Shown one piece after another: positions 1-13,378 of a stretch of DNA of 64,000 nt. Within the stretch, counting starts at the first letter, position 1; each line of letters starts with the position of its first letter. A program made the position numbers and the translations under genes. Under the pieces are notes generated by a model. The model had not been told where the DNA came from and did no database searches. It saw nothing but the letters and a program-made list of their open reading frames with translations. The DNA is from Ephemerocybe angulata. Its lineage: Eukaryota; Basidiomycota; Agaricomycetes; Agaricales; Psathyrellaceae. The stretch is from assembly GCA_013368325.1 (NCBI GenBank), contig JAACJK010000073.1:1-64000 (forward strand), written 5' to 3'.

Positions 1-62
1 TAACCCTAACCCTAACCCTAACCCTAACCCTAACCCTAACCCTAACCCTAACCCTAACCCTA
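1..62. repeat. Telomere, (TAACCC)n
   Basis: Ten perfect TAACCC units plus TA. The C-rich strand reads 5' to 3' at the left end, which is the orientation expected of a real left chromosome terminus with TTAGGG telomeres. The tract joins the satellite abruptly inside its C subunit, at the sequence GCACCTGTGGCATGCG. Confidence 0.98.
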
Positions 63-2416
63 AGCACCTGTGGCATGCGATGCACTCTGTCTTGCCTCGA
101 TGCTCGCTCGACTTGTGAATGAGGGACAGTGGACTGCGCCGTATTGCATCTGACATACACGTCTGACTTGGTTTGTGAATATGTGACAAAGGACTGCGCA
201 CTTGTCACATCCGACATACACCTCTGACTCGGTTTGTGAATGAGGGACAAAGGTCATCGCACCTGTGGCATGCGACGCACTCTGTCTTGCCTCGATGCTC
301 GGTCGACTTGTGAATGAGGGACAGTGGACTGCGCCCGTATCGCATCTGACATACACGTCTGACTCGGTTTGTGAATATGTGACAAAGGACTGCGCACCTG
401 TCACATCCGACGTACACCTCTGACTCGGTTTGTGAATGAGGGACAAAGGTCATCGCACCTGTGGCATGCGACGCACTCTGTCTTGCCTCGATGCTCGCTC
501 GACTTGTGAATGAGGGACAGTGGACTGCGCCCGTATCGCATCTGACATACACCTCTGACTCAGTTTGTGAATGAGGGACAAAGGTCATCGCACCTGTGGC
601 ATGCGATGCACTCTGTCTTGCCTCGATGCTCGCTCGACTTGTGAATGAGGGACAGTGGACTGCGCCGTATTGCATCTGACATACACGTCTGACTTGGTTT
701 GTGAATATGTGACAAAGGACTGCGCACCTGTCACATCCGACATACACCTCTGACTCGGTTTGTGAATGAGGGACAAAGGTCATCGCACCTGTGGCATGCG
801 ATGCACTCTGTCTTGCCTCGATGCTCGCTCGACTTGTGAATGAGGGACAGTGGACTGCGCCCGTATTGCATCTGACATACACGTCTGACTTGGTTTGTGA
901 ATATGTGACAAAGGACTGCGCACTTGTCACATCCGACGTACACCTCTGACTCGGTTTGCGAATGAGAGACAAAGGTCATCGCACCTGTGGCATGCGACGC
1001 ACTCTGTCTTGCCTCGATGCTCGCTCGACTTGTGAATGAGGGACAGTGGACTGCGCCCGTATTGCATCTGACATACACGTCTGATTCGGTTTGTGAATAT
1101 GTGACAAAGGACTGCGGACCTGTCACATCCGACATACACCTCTGACTCGGTTTGTGAATGAGGGACAAAGGTCATCGCACCTGTGGCATGCGATGCACTC
1201 TGTCTTGCCTCGATGCTCGCTCGACTTGTGAATGAGGGACAGTGGACTGCGCCGTATTGCATCTGACATACACGTCTGACTTGGTTTGTGAATATGTGAC
1301 AAAGGACTGCGCACTTGTCACATCCGACATACACCTCTGACTCGGTTTGTGAATGAGGGACAAAGGTCATCGCACCTGTGGCATGCGACGCACTCTGTCT
1401 TGCCTCGATGCTCGGTCGACTTGTGAATGAGGGACAGTGGACTGCGCCCGTATCGCATCTGACATACACGTCTGACTCGGTTTGTGAATATGTGACAAAG
1501 GACTGCGCACCTGTCACATCCGACGTACACCTCTGACTCGGTTTGTGAATGAGGGACAAAGGTCATCGCACCTGTGGCATGCGACGCACTCTGTCTTGCC
1601 TCGATGCTCGCTCGACTTGTGAATGAGGGACAGTGGACTGCGCCCGTATCGCATCTGACATACACCTCTGACTCAGTTTGTGAATGAGGGACAAAGGTCA
1701 TCGCACCTGTGGCATGCGATGCACTCTGTCTTGCCTCGATGCTCGCTCGACTTGTGAATGAGGGACAGTGGACTGCGCCGTATTGCATCTGACATACACG
1801 TCTGACTTGGTTTGTGAATATGTGACAAAGGACTGCGCACCTGTCACATCCGACATACACCTCTGACTCGGTTTGTGAATGAGGGACAAAGGTCATCGCA
1901 CCTGTGGCATGCGATGCACTCTGTCTTGCCTCGATGCTCGCTCGACTTGTGAATGAGGGACAGTGGACTGCGCCCGTATTGCATCTGACATACACGTCTG
2001 ACTTGGTTTGTGAATATGTGACAAAGGACTGCGCACTTGTCACATCCGACGTACACCTCTGACTCGGTTTGCGAATGAGAGACAAAGGTCATCGCACCTG
2101 TGGCATGCGACGCACTCTGTCTTGCCTCGATGCTCGCTCGACTTGTGAATGAGGGACAGTGGACTGCGCCCGTATTGCATCTGACATACACGTCTGATTC
2201 GGTTTGTGAATATGTGACAAAGGACTGCGGACCTGTCACATCCGACATACACCTCTGACTCGGTTTGTGAATGAGGGACAAAGGTCATCGCACCTGTGGC
2301 ATGCGACGCACTCTGTCTTGCCTCGATGCTCGCTCGACTTGTCAATGAGGGACAGTGGACTGCGCCTGTATCGCATCCGATGTATGCCTTTGACTTGGTT
2401 TGTGAATGAGAGACAA

Positions 2417-2608
2417 CCTCCCACAGGGACACGTTGATGCACGCCATATGGCTACTTGCATTGTCTGGCAGAGGTGTCCTCATACAAAAAAATGCCGCCA
2501 CGCACCAATCCTTGCTCAAAGCCTGCCACCCTAGCACCAACCCTGGCCCAAAACATGGAAGACCCTACAAACCCTGCCCAAAAATCCCCCCATAACCCTA
2601 AACCCTAA
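2417..2608 (+). repeat. Telomere-ended module, copy 1
   Basis: A non-satellite segment beginning CCTCCCACAGGGACACG and ending CATAACCCTAAACCCTAA, so it carries an interstitial telomere-like seed at its right end. It then joins the middle of satellite part B. Confidence 0.9.
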
Positions 2609-3201
2609 GACAAAGGACTGCGCACTTGTCACATCCGACGTACACCTCTGACTCGGTTTGCGAATGAGAGACAAAGGTCATCGCACCTGTGGCATGCGAC
2701 GCACTCTGTCTTGCCTCGATGCTCGCTCGACTTGTGAATGAGGGACAGTGGACTGCGCCCGTATTGCATCTGACATACACGTCTGACTTGGTTTGTGAAT
2801 ATGTGACAAAGGACTGCGCACTTGTCACATCCGACGTACACCTCTGACTCGGTTTGCGAATGAGGGACAAAGGTCATCGCACCTGTGGCATGCGACGCAC
2901 TCTGTCTTGCCTCGATGCTCGCTCGACTTGTGAATGAGGGACAGTGGACTGCGCCCGTATTGCATCTGACATACACGTCTGATTCGGTTTGTGAATATGT
3001 GACAAAGGACTGCGGACCTGTCACATCCGACATACACCTCTGACTCGGTTTGTGAATGAGGGACAAAGGTCATCGCACCTGTGGCATGCGACGCACTCTG
3101 TCTTGCCTCGATGCTCGCTCGACTTGTCAATGAGGGACAGTGGACTGCGCCTGTATCGCATCCGATGTATGCCTTTGACTTGGTTTGTGAATGAGAGACA
3201 A

Positions 3202-3382
3202 CCTCCCACAGGGACACGTTGATGCACGCCATATGGCTACTTGCATTGTCTGGCAGAGGTGTCCTCATACAAAAAAATGCCGCCACGCACCAATCCTTGC
3301 TCAAAGCCTGCCACCCTAGCACCAACCCTGGCCCAAAACATGGAAAACCCTACAAACCCTGCCCAAAAATCCCCCCATAACC
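3202..3382 (+). repeat. Telomere-ended module, copy 2 (seed trimmed)
   Basis: Same segment as copy 1, starting 785 bp later. The telomere-like end is cut to CATAACC and continues directly as satellite TCTGACTCGG, a junction at a short shared ACC/ACCT. Confidence 0.9.
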
Positions 3383-6300
3383 TCTGACTCGGTTTGTGAA
3401 TGAGGGACAAAGGTCATCGCACCTGTGGCATGCGATGCACTCTGTCTTGCCTCGATGCTCGCTCGACTTGTGAATGAGGGACAGTGGACTGCGCCGTATT
3501 GCATCTGACATACACGTCTGACTTGGTTTGTGAATATGTGACAAAGGACTGCGCACTTGTCACATCCGACATACACCTCTGACTCGGTTTGTGAATGAGG
3601 GACAAAGGTCATCGCACCTGTGGCATGCGACGCACTCTGTCTTGCCTCGATGCTCGGTCGACTTGTGAATGAGGGACAGTGGACTGCGCCCGTATCGCAT
3701 CTGACATACACGTCTGACTCGGTTTGTGAATATGTGACAAAGGACTGCGCACCTGTCACATCCGACGTACACCTCTGACTCGGTTTGTGAATGAGGGACA
3801 AAGGTCATCGCACCTGTGGCATGCGACGCACTCTGTCTTGCCTCGATGCTCGCTCGACTTGTGAATGAGGGACAGTGGACTGCGCCCGTATCGCATCTGA
3901 CATACACCTCTGACTCAGTTTGTGAATGAGGGACAAAGGTCATCGCACCTGTGGCATGCGATGCACTCTGTCTTGCCTCGATGCTCGCTCGACTTGTGAA
4001 TGAGGGACAGTGGACTGCGCCGTATTGCATCTGACATACACGTCTGACTTGGTTTGTGAATATGTGACAAAGGACTGCGCACCTGTCACATCCGACATAC
4101 ACCTCTGACTCGGTTTGTGAATGAGGGACAAAGGTCATCGCACCTGTGGCATGCGATGCACTCTGTCTTGCCTCGATGCTCGCTCGACTTGTGAATGAGG
4201 GACAGTGGACTGCGCCCGTATTGCATCTGACATACACGTCTGACTTGGTTTGTGAATATGTGACAAAGGACTGCGCACTTGTCACATCCGACGTACACCT
4301 CTGACTCGGTTTGCGAATGAGAGACAAAGGTCATCGCACCTGTGGCATGCGACGCACTCTGTCTTGCCTCGATGCTCGCTCGACTTGTGAATGAGGGACA
4401 GTGGACTGCGCCCGTATTGCATCTGACATACACGTCTGATTCGGTTTGTGAATATGTGACAAAGGACTGCGGACCTGTCACATCCGACATACACCTCTGA
4501 CTCGGTTTGTGAATGAGGGACAAAGGTCATCGCACCTGTGGCATGCGATGCACTCTGTCTTGCCTCGATGCTCGCTCGACTTGTGAATGAGGGACAGTGG
4601 ACTGCGCCGTATTGCATCTGACATACACGTCTGACTTGGTTTGTGAATATGTGACAAAGGACTGCGCACTTGTCACATCCGACATACACCTCTGACTCGG
4701 TTTGTGAATGAGGGACAAAGGTCATCGCACCTGTGGCATGCGACGCACTCTGTCTTGCCTCGATGCTCGGTCGACTTGTGAATGAGGGACAGTGGACTGC
4801 GCCCGTATCGCATCTGACATACACGTCTGACTCGGTTTGTGAATATGTGACAAAGGACTGCGCACCTGTCACATCCGACGTACACCTCTGACTCGGTTTG
4901 TGAATGAGGGACAAAGGTCATCGCACCTGTGGCATGCGACGCACTCTGTCTTGCCTCGATGCTCGCTCGACTTGTGAATGAGGGACAGTGGACTGCGCCC
5001 GTATCGCATCTGACATACACCTCTGACTCAGTTTGTGAATGAGGGACAAAGGTCATCGCACCTGTGGCATGCGATGCACTCTGTCTTGCCTCGATGCTCG
5101 CTCGACTTGTGAATGAGGGACAGTGGACTGCGCCGTATTGCATCTGACATACACGTCTGACTTGGTTTGTGAATATGTGACAAAGGACTGCGCACCTGTC
5201 ACATCCGACATACACCTCTGACTCGGTTTGTGAATGAGGGACAAAGGTCATCGCACCTGTGGCATGCGATGCACTCTGTCTTGCCTCGATGCTCGCTCGA
5301 CTTGTGAATGAGGGACAGTGGACTGCGCCCGTATTGCATCTGACATACACGTCTGATTCGGTTTGTGAATATGTGACAAAGGACTGCGGACCTGTCACAT
5401 CCGACATACACCTCTGACTCGGTTTGTGAATGAGGGACAAAGGTCATCGCACCTGTGGCATGCGATGCACTCTGTCTTGCCTCGATGCTCGCTCGACTTG
5501 TGAATGAGGGACAGTGGACTGCGCCGTATTGCATCTGACATACACGTCTGACTTGGTTTGTGAATATGTGACAAAGGACTGCGCACTTGTCACATCCGAC
5601 ATACACCTCTGACTCGGTTTGTGAATGAGGGACAAAGGTCATCGCACCTGTGGCATGCGACGCACTCTGTCTTGCCTCGATGCTCGGTCGACTTGTGAAT
5701 GAGGGACAGTGGACTGCGCCCGTATCGCATCTGACATACACGTCTGACTCGGTTTGTGAATATGTGACAAAGGACTGCGCACCTGTCACATCCGACGTAC
5801 ACCTCTGACTCGGTTTGTGAATGAGGGACAAAGGTCATCGCACCTGTGGCATGCGACGCACTCTGTCTTGCCTCGATGCTCGCTCGACTTGTGAATGAGG
5901 GACAGTGGACTGCGCCCGTATCGCATCTGACATACACCTCTGACTCAGTTTGTGAATGAGGGACAAAGGTCATCGCACCTGTGGCATGCGATGCACTCTG
6001 TCTTGCCTCGATGCTCGCTCGACTTGTGAATGAGGGACAGTGGACTGCGCCGTATTGCATCTGACATACACGTCTGACTTGGTTTGTGAATATGTGACAA
6101 AGGACTGCGCACCTGTCACATCCGACATACACCTCTGACTCGGTTTGTGAATGAGGGACAAAGGTCATCGCACCTGTGGCATGCGATGCACTCTGTCTTG
6201 CCTCGATGCTCGCTCGACTTGTGAATGAGGGACAGTGGACTGCGCCCGTATTGCATCTGACATACACGTCTGACTTGGTTTGTGAATATGTGACAAAGGA

Positions 6301-6688
6301 CTGCGCACTTGTCACATCCGACGTACACCTCTGACTCGGTTTGCGAATGAGAGACAAAGGTCATCGCACCTGTGGCATGCGACGCACTCTGTCTTGCCTC
6401 GATGCTCGCTCGACTTGTGAATGAGGGACAGTGGACTGCGCCCGTATTGCATCTGACATACACGTCTGATTCGGTTTGTGAATATGTGACAAAGGACTGC
6501 GGACCTGTCACATCCGACATACACCTCTGACTCGGTTTGTGAATGAGGGACAAAGGTCATCGCACCTGTGGCATGCGACGCACTCTGTCTTGCCTCGATG
6601 CTCGCTCGACTTGTCAATGAGGGACAGTGGACTGCGCCTGTATCGCATCCGATGTATGCCTTTGACTTGGTTTGTGAATGAGAGACAA

Positions 6689-6869
6689 CCTCCCACAGGG
6701 ACACGTTGATGCACGCCATATGGCTACTTGCATTGTCTGGCAGAGGTGTCCTCATACAAAAAAATGCCGCCACGCACCAATCCTTGCTCAAAGCCTGCCA
6801 CCCTAGCACCAACCCTGGCCCAAAACATGGAAGACCCTACAAACCCTGCCCAAAAATCCCCCCATAACC
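6689..6869 (+). repeat. Telomere-ended module, copy 3 (seed trimmed)
   Basis: Same segment with the same CATAACC/TCTGACTCGG junction as copy 2, which implies that the junction itself was amplified. Confidence 0.9.
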
Positions 6870-9259
6870 TCTGACTCGGTTTGTGAATGAGGGACAAAGG
6901 TCATCGCACCTGTGGCATGCGACGCACTCTGTCTTGCCTCGATGCTCGGTCGACTTGTGAATGAGGGACAGTGGACTGCGCCCGTATCGCATCTGACATA
7001 CACGTCTGACTCGGTTTGTGAATATGTGACAAAGGACTGCGCACCTGTCACATCCGACGTACACCTCTGACTCGGTTTGTGAATGAGGGACAAAGGTCAT
7101 CGCACCTGTGGCATGCGACGCACTCTGTCTTGCCTCGATGCTCGCTCGACTTGTGAATGAGGGACAGTGGACTGCGCCCGTATCGCATCTGACATACACC
7201 TCTGACTCAGTTTGTGAATGAGGGACAAAGGTCATCGCACCTGTGGCATGCGATGCACTCTGTCTTGCCTCGATGCTCGCTCGACTTGTGAATGAGGGAC
7301 AGTGGACTGCGCCGTATTGCATCTGACATACACGTCTGACTTGGTTTGTGAATATGTGACAAAGGACTGCGCACCTGTCACATCCGACATACACCTCTGA
7401 CTCGGTTTGTGAATGAGGGACAAAGGTCATCGCACCTGTGGCATGCGATGCACTCTGTCTTGCCTCGATGCTCGCTCGACTTGTGAATGAGGGACAGTGG
7501 ACTGCGCCCGTATTGCATCTGACATACACGTCTGACTTGGTTTGTGAATATGTGACAAAGGACTGCGCACCTGTCACATCCGACATACACCTCTGACTCG
7601 GTTTGTGAATGAGGGACAAAGGTCATCGCACCTGTGGCATGCGATGCACTCTGTCTTGCCTCGATGCTCGCTCGACTTGTGAATGAGGGACAGTGGACTG
7701 CGCCCGTATTGCATCTGACATACACGTCTGACTTGGTTTGTGAATATGTGACAAAGGACTGCGCACTTGTCACATCCGACGTACACCTCTGACTCGGTTT
7801 GCGAATGAGAGACAAAGGTCATCGCACCTGTGGCATGCGACGCACTCTGTCTTGCCTCGATGCTCGCTCGACTTGTGAATGAGGGACAGTGGACTGCGCC
7901 CGTATTGCATCTGACATACACGTCTGATTCGGTTTGTGAATATGTGACAAAGGACTGCGGACCTGTCACATCCGACATACACCTCTGACTCGGTTTGTGA
8001 ATGAGGGACAAAGGTCATCGCACCTGTGGCATGCGATGCACTCTGTCTTGCCTCGATGCTCGCTCGACTTGTGAATGAGGGACAGTGGACTGCGCCGTAT
8101 TGCATCTGACATACACGTCTGACTTGGTTTGTGAATATGTGACAAAGGACTGCGCACTTGTCACATCCGACATACACCTCTGACTCGGTTTGTGAATGAG
8201 GGACAAAGGTCATCGCACCTGTGGCATGCGACGCACTCTGTCTTGCCTCGATGCTCGGTCGACTTGTGAATGAGGGACAGTGGACTGCGCCCGTATCGCA
8301 TCTGACATACACGTCTGACTCGGTTTGTGAATATGTGACAAAGGACTGCGCACCTGTCACATCCGACGTACACCTCTGACTCGGTTTGTGAATGAGGGAC
8401 AAAGGTCATCGCACCTGTGGCATGCGACGCACTCTGTCTTGCCTCGATGCTCGCTCGACTTGTGAATGAGGGACAGTGGACTGCGCCCGTATCGCATCTG
8501 ACATACACCTCTGACTCAGTTTGTGAATGAGGGACAAAGGTCATCGCACCTGTGGCATGCGATGCACTCTGTCTTGCCTCGATGCTCGCTCGACTTGTGA
8601 ATGAGGGACAGTGGACTGCGCCGTATTGCATCTGACATACACGTCTGACTTGGTTTGTGAATATGTGACAAAGGACTGCGCACCTGTCACATCCGACATA
8701 CACCTCTGACTCGGTTTGTGAATGAGGGACAAAGGTCATCGCACCTGTGGCATGCGATGCACTCTGTCTTGCCTCGATGCTCGCTCGACTTGTGAATGAG
8801 GGACAGTGGACTGCGCCCGTATTGCATCTGACATACACGTCTGACTTGGTTTGTGAATATGTGACAAAGGACTGCGCACTTGTCACATCCGACGTACACC
8901 TCTGACTCGGTTTGCGAATGAGAGACAAAGGTCATCGCACCTGTGGCATGCGACGCACTCTGTCTTGCCTCGATGCTCGCTCGACTTGTGAATGAGGGAC
9001 AGTGGACTGCGCCCGTATTGCATCTGACATACACGTCTGATTCGGTTTGTGAATATGTGACAAAGGACTGCGGACCTGTCACATCCGACATACACCTCTG
9101 ACTCGGTTTGTGAATGAGGGACAAAGGTCATCGCACCTGTGGCATGCGACGCACTCTGTCTTGCCTCGATGCTCGCTCGACTTGTCAATGAGGGACAGTG
9201 GACTGCGCCTGTATCGCATCCGATGTATGCCTTTGACTTGGTTTGTGAATGAGAGACAA

Positions 9260-9440
9260 CCTCCCACAGGGACACGTTGATGCACGCCATATGGCTACTT
9301 GCATTGTCTGGCAGAGGTGTCCTCATACAAAAAAATGCCGCCACGCACCAATCCTTGCTCAAAGCCTGCCACCCTAGCACCAACCCTGGCCCAAAACATG
9401 GAAGACCCTACAAACCCTGCCCAAAAATCCCCCCATAACC
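9260..9440 (+). repeat. Telomere-ended module, copy 4 (seed trimmed)
   Basis: Same segment and junction as copies 2 and 3, 2,571 bp after copy 3. Confidence 0.9.
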
Positions 9441-10716
9441 TCTGACTCGGTTTGTGAATGAGGGACAAAGGTCATCGCACCTGTGGCATGCGATGCACTC
9501 TGTCTTGCCTCGATGCTCGCTCGACTTGTGAATGAGGGACAGTGGACTGCGCCGTATTGCATCTGACATACACGTCTGACTTGGTTTGTGAATATGTGAC
9601 AAAGGACTGCGGACCTGTCACATCCGACATACACCTCTGACTCGGTTTGTGAATGAGGGACAAAGGTCATCGCACCTGTGGCATGCGACGCACTCTGTCT
9701 TGCCTCGATGCTCGGTCGACTTGTGAATGAGGGACAGTGGACTGCGCCCGTATCGCATCTGACATACACGTCTGACTCGGTTTGTGAATATGTGACAAAG
9801 GACTGCGCACCTGTCACATCCGACGTACACCTCTGACTCGGTTTGTGAATGAGGGACAAAGGTCATCGCACCTGTGGCATGCGACGCACTCTGTCTTGCC
9901 TCGATGCTCGCTCGACTTGTGAATGAGGGACAGTGGACTGCGCCCGTATCGCATCTGACATACACCTCTGACTCAGTTTGTGAATGAGGGACAAAGGTCA
10001 TCGCACCTGTGGCATGCGATGCACTCTGTCTTGCCTCGATGCTCGCTCGACTTGTGAATGAGGGACAGTGGACTGCGCCGTATTGCATCTGACATACACG
10101 TCTGACTTGGTTTGTGAATATGTGACAAAGGACTGCGCACCTGTCACATCCGACATACACCTCTGACTCGGTTTGTGAATGAGGGACAAAGGTCATCGCA
10201 CCTGTGGCATGCGATGCACTCTGTCTTGCCTCGATGCTCGCTCGACTTGTGAATGAGGGACAGTGGACTGCGCCCGTATTGCATCTGACATACACGTCTG
10301 ACTTGGTTTGTGAATATGTGACAAAGGACTGCGCACTTGTCACATCCGACGTACACCTCTGACTCGGTTTGCGAATGAGAGACAAAGGTCATCGCACCTG
10401 TGGCATGCGACGCACTCTGTCTTGCCTCGATGCTCGCTCGACTTGTGAATGAGGGACAGTGGACTGCGCCCGTATTGCATCTGACATACACGTCTGATTC
10501 GGTTTGTGAATATGTGACAAAGGACTGCGGACCTGTCACATCCGACATACACCTCTGACTCGGTTTGTGAATGAGGGACAAAGGTCATCGCACCTGTGGC
10601 ATGCGACGCACTCTGTCTTGCCTCGATGCTCGCTCGACTTGTCAATGAGGGACAGTGGACTGCGCCTGTATCGCATCCGATGTATGCCTTTGACTTGGTT
10701 TGTGAATGAGAGACAA

Positions 10717-10902
10717 CCTCCCACAGGGACACGTTGATGCACGCCATATGGCTACTTGCATTGTCTGGCAGAGGTGTCCTCATACAAAAAAATGCCGCCA
10801 CGCACCAATCCTTGCTCAAAGCCTGCCACCCTAGCACCAACCCTGGCCCAAAACATGGAAGACCCTACAAACCCTGCCCAAAAATCCCCCCATAACCCTA
10901 AT
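10717..10902 (+). repeat. Telomere-ended module, copy 5
   Basis: Ends CATAACCCTAA and then enters satellite part C at TCGCACCTGTGG, a different junction from copies 1-4. Confidence 0.9.
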
Positions 10903-11948
10903 CGCACCTGTGGCATGCGACGCACTCTGTCTTGCCTCGATGCTCGGTCGACTTGTGAATGAGGGACAGTGGACTGCGCCCGTATCGCATCTGACATACA
11001 CGTCTGACTCGGTTTGTGAATATGTGACAAAGGACTGCGCACCTGTCACATCCGACGTACACCTCTGACTCGGTTTGTGAATGAGGGACAAAGGTCATCG
11101 CACCTGTGGCATGCGACGCACTCTGTCTTGCCTCGATGCTCGCTCGACTTGTGAATGAGGGACAGTGGACTGCGCCCGTATCGCATCTGACATACACCTC
11201 TGACTCAGTTTGTGAATGAGGGACAAAGGTCATCGCACCTGTGGCATGCGATGCACTCTGTCTTGCCTCGATGCTCGCTCGACTTGTGAATGAGGGACAG
11301 TGGACTGCGCCGTATTGCATCTGACATACACGTCTGACTTGGTTTGTGAATATGTGACAAAGGACTGCGCACCTGTCACATCCGACATACACCTCTGACT
11401 CGGTTTGTGAATGAGGGACAAAGGTCATCGCACCTGTGGCATGCGATGCACTCTGTCTTGCCTCGATGCTCGCTCGACTTGTGAATGAGGGACAGTGGAC
11501 TGCGCCCGTATTGCATCTGACATACACGTCTGACTTGGTTTGTGAATATGTGACAAAGGACTGCGCACTTGTCACATCCGACGTACACCTCTGACTCGGT
11601 TTGCGAATGAGAGACAAAGGTCATCGCACCTGTGGCATGCGACGCACTCTGTCTTGCCTCGATGCTCGCTCGACTTGTGAATGAGGGACAGTGGACTGCG
11701 CCCGTATTGCATCTGACATACACGTCTGATTCGGTTTGTGAATATGTGACAAAGGACTGCGGACCTGTCACATCCGACATACACCTCTGACTCGGTTTGT
11801 GAATGAGGGACAAAGGTCATCGCACCTGTGGCATGCGACGCACTCTGTCTTGCCTCGATGCTCGCTCGACTTGTCAATGAGGGACAGTGGACTGCGCCTG
11901 TATCGCATCCGATGTATGCCTTTGACTTGGTTTGTGAATGAGAGACAA

Positions 11949-12134
11949 CCTCCCACAGGGACACGTTGATGCACGCCATATGGCTACTTGCATTGTCTGG
12001 CAGAGGTGTCCTCATACAAAAAAATGCCGCCACGCACCAATCCTTGCTCAAAGCCTGCCACCCTAGCACCAACCCTGGCCCAAAACATGGAAGACCCTAC
12101 AAACCCTGCCCAAAAATCCCCCCATAACCCTAAT
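11949..12134 (+). repeat. Telomere-ended module, copy 6
   Basis: Identical arrangement to copy 5 exactly 1,232 bp later, so module plus flanking satellite was duplicated as one block. Confidence 0.9.
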
Positions 12135-13180
12135 CGCACCTGTGGCATGCGACGCACTCTGTCTTGCCTCGATGCTCGGTCGACTTGTGAATGAGGGACA
12201 GTGGACTGCGCCCGTATCGCATCTGACATACACGTCTGACTCGGTTTGTGAATATGTGACAAAGGACTGCGCACCTGTCACATCCGACGTACACCTCTGA
12301 CTCGGTTTGTGAATGAGGGACAAAGGTCATCGCACCTGTGGCATGCGACGCACTCTGTCTTGCCTCGATGCTCGCTCGACTTGTGAATGAGGGACAGTGG
12401 ACTGCGCCCGTATCGCATCTGACATACACCTCTGACTCAGTTTGTGAATGAGGGACAAAGGTCATCGCACCTGTGGCATGCGATGCACTCTGTCTTGCCT
12501 CGATGCTCGCTCGACTTGTGAATGAGGGACAGTGGACTGCGCCGTATTGCATCTGACATACACGTCTGACTTGGTTTGTGAATATGTGACAAAGGACTGC
12601 GCACCTGTCACATCCGACATACACCTCTGACTCGGTTTGTGAATGAGGGACAAAGGTCATCGCACCTGTGGCATGCGATGCACTCTGTCTTGCCTCGATG
12701 CTCGCTCGACTTGTGAATGAGGGACAGTGGACTGCGCCCGTATTGCATCTGACATACACGTCTGACTTGGTTTGTGAATATGTGACAAAGGACTGCGCAC
12801 TTGTCACATCCGACGTACACCTCTGACTCGGTTTGCGAATGAGAGACAAAGGTCATCGCACCTGTGGCATGCGACGCACTCTGTCTTGCCTCGATGCTCG
12901 CTCGACTTGTGAATGAGGGACAGTGGACTGCGCCCGTATTGCATCTGACATACACGTCTGATTCGGTTTGTGAATATGTGACAAAGGACTGCGGACCTGT
13001 CACATCCGACATACACCTCTGACTCGGTTTGTGAATGAGGGACAAAGGTCATCGCACCTGTGGCATGCGACGCACTCTGTCTTGCCTCGATGCTCGCTCG
13101 ACTTGTCAATGAGGGACAGTGGACTGCGCCTGTATCGCATCCGATGTATGCCTTTGACTTGGTTTGTGAATGAGAGACAA

Positions 13181-13374
13181 CCTCCCACAGGGACACGTTG
13201 ATGCACGCCATATGGCTACTTGCATTGTCTGGCAGAGGTGTCCTCATACAAAAAAATGCCGCCACGCACCAATCCTTGCTCAAAGCCTGCCACCCTAGCA
13301 CCAACCCTGGCCCAAAACATGGAAAACCCTACAAACCCTGCCCAAAAATCCCCCCATAACCCTAAACCCTAAAC
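13181..13374 (+). repeat. Telomere-ended module, copy 7, at the satellite/unique boundary
   Basis: Again 1,232 bp after the previous copy. It ends CATAACCCTAAACCCTAAA and abuts unique DNA, the truncated secreted-protein gene. This junction is where the satellite stops. Confidence 0.9.
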
Positions 13375-13378
13375 TAAC

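Larger units (their letters stand above)
63..13374. repeat. Subtelomeric satellite array with 1,113-bp higher-order repeat
   Basis: The basic unit is about 196 bp and has three related parts, each starting near GACTCGGTTTGTGAAT or GACTTGTGAATGAGGG: A (about 56 bp), B (about 61 bp) and C (about 79 bp). Starts of the C core GGTCATCGCACC at 252, 448, 583, 778, 974, 1170 and 1365 give spacings of 196, 135, 195, 196, 196 and 195, which sum to 1,113. The 135-bp unit lacks part B. The same 1,113-bp pattern recurs through the array and is interrupted by seven telomere-ended modules. The long reading frames across it, mostly on the minus strand, arise from the repeat having no stops in those frames. 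I see no gene in it. Confidence 0.95.

Noticed and set aside
60..13304. Dozens of long overlapping minus-strand frames (63-260 codons) with a Cys/Ser/Thr-rich repeat
   Set aside because: They are satellite repeats that happen to lack stops in these frames. They start and stop at the same unit positions, and frames simply change at the 135-bp unit and the modules. No intron, promoter or domain evidence.
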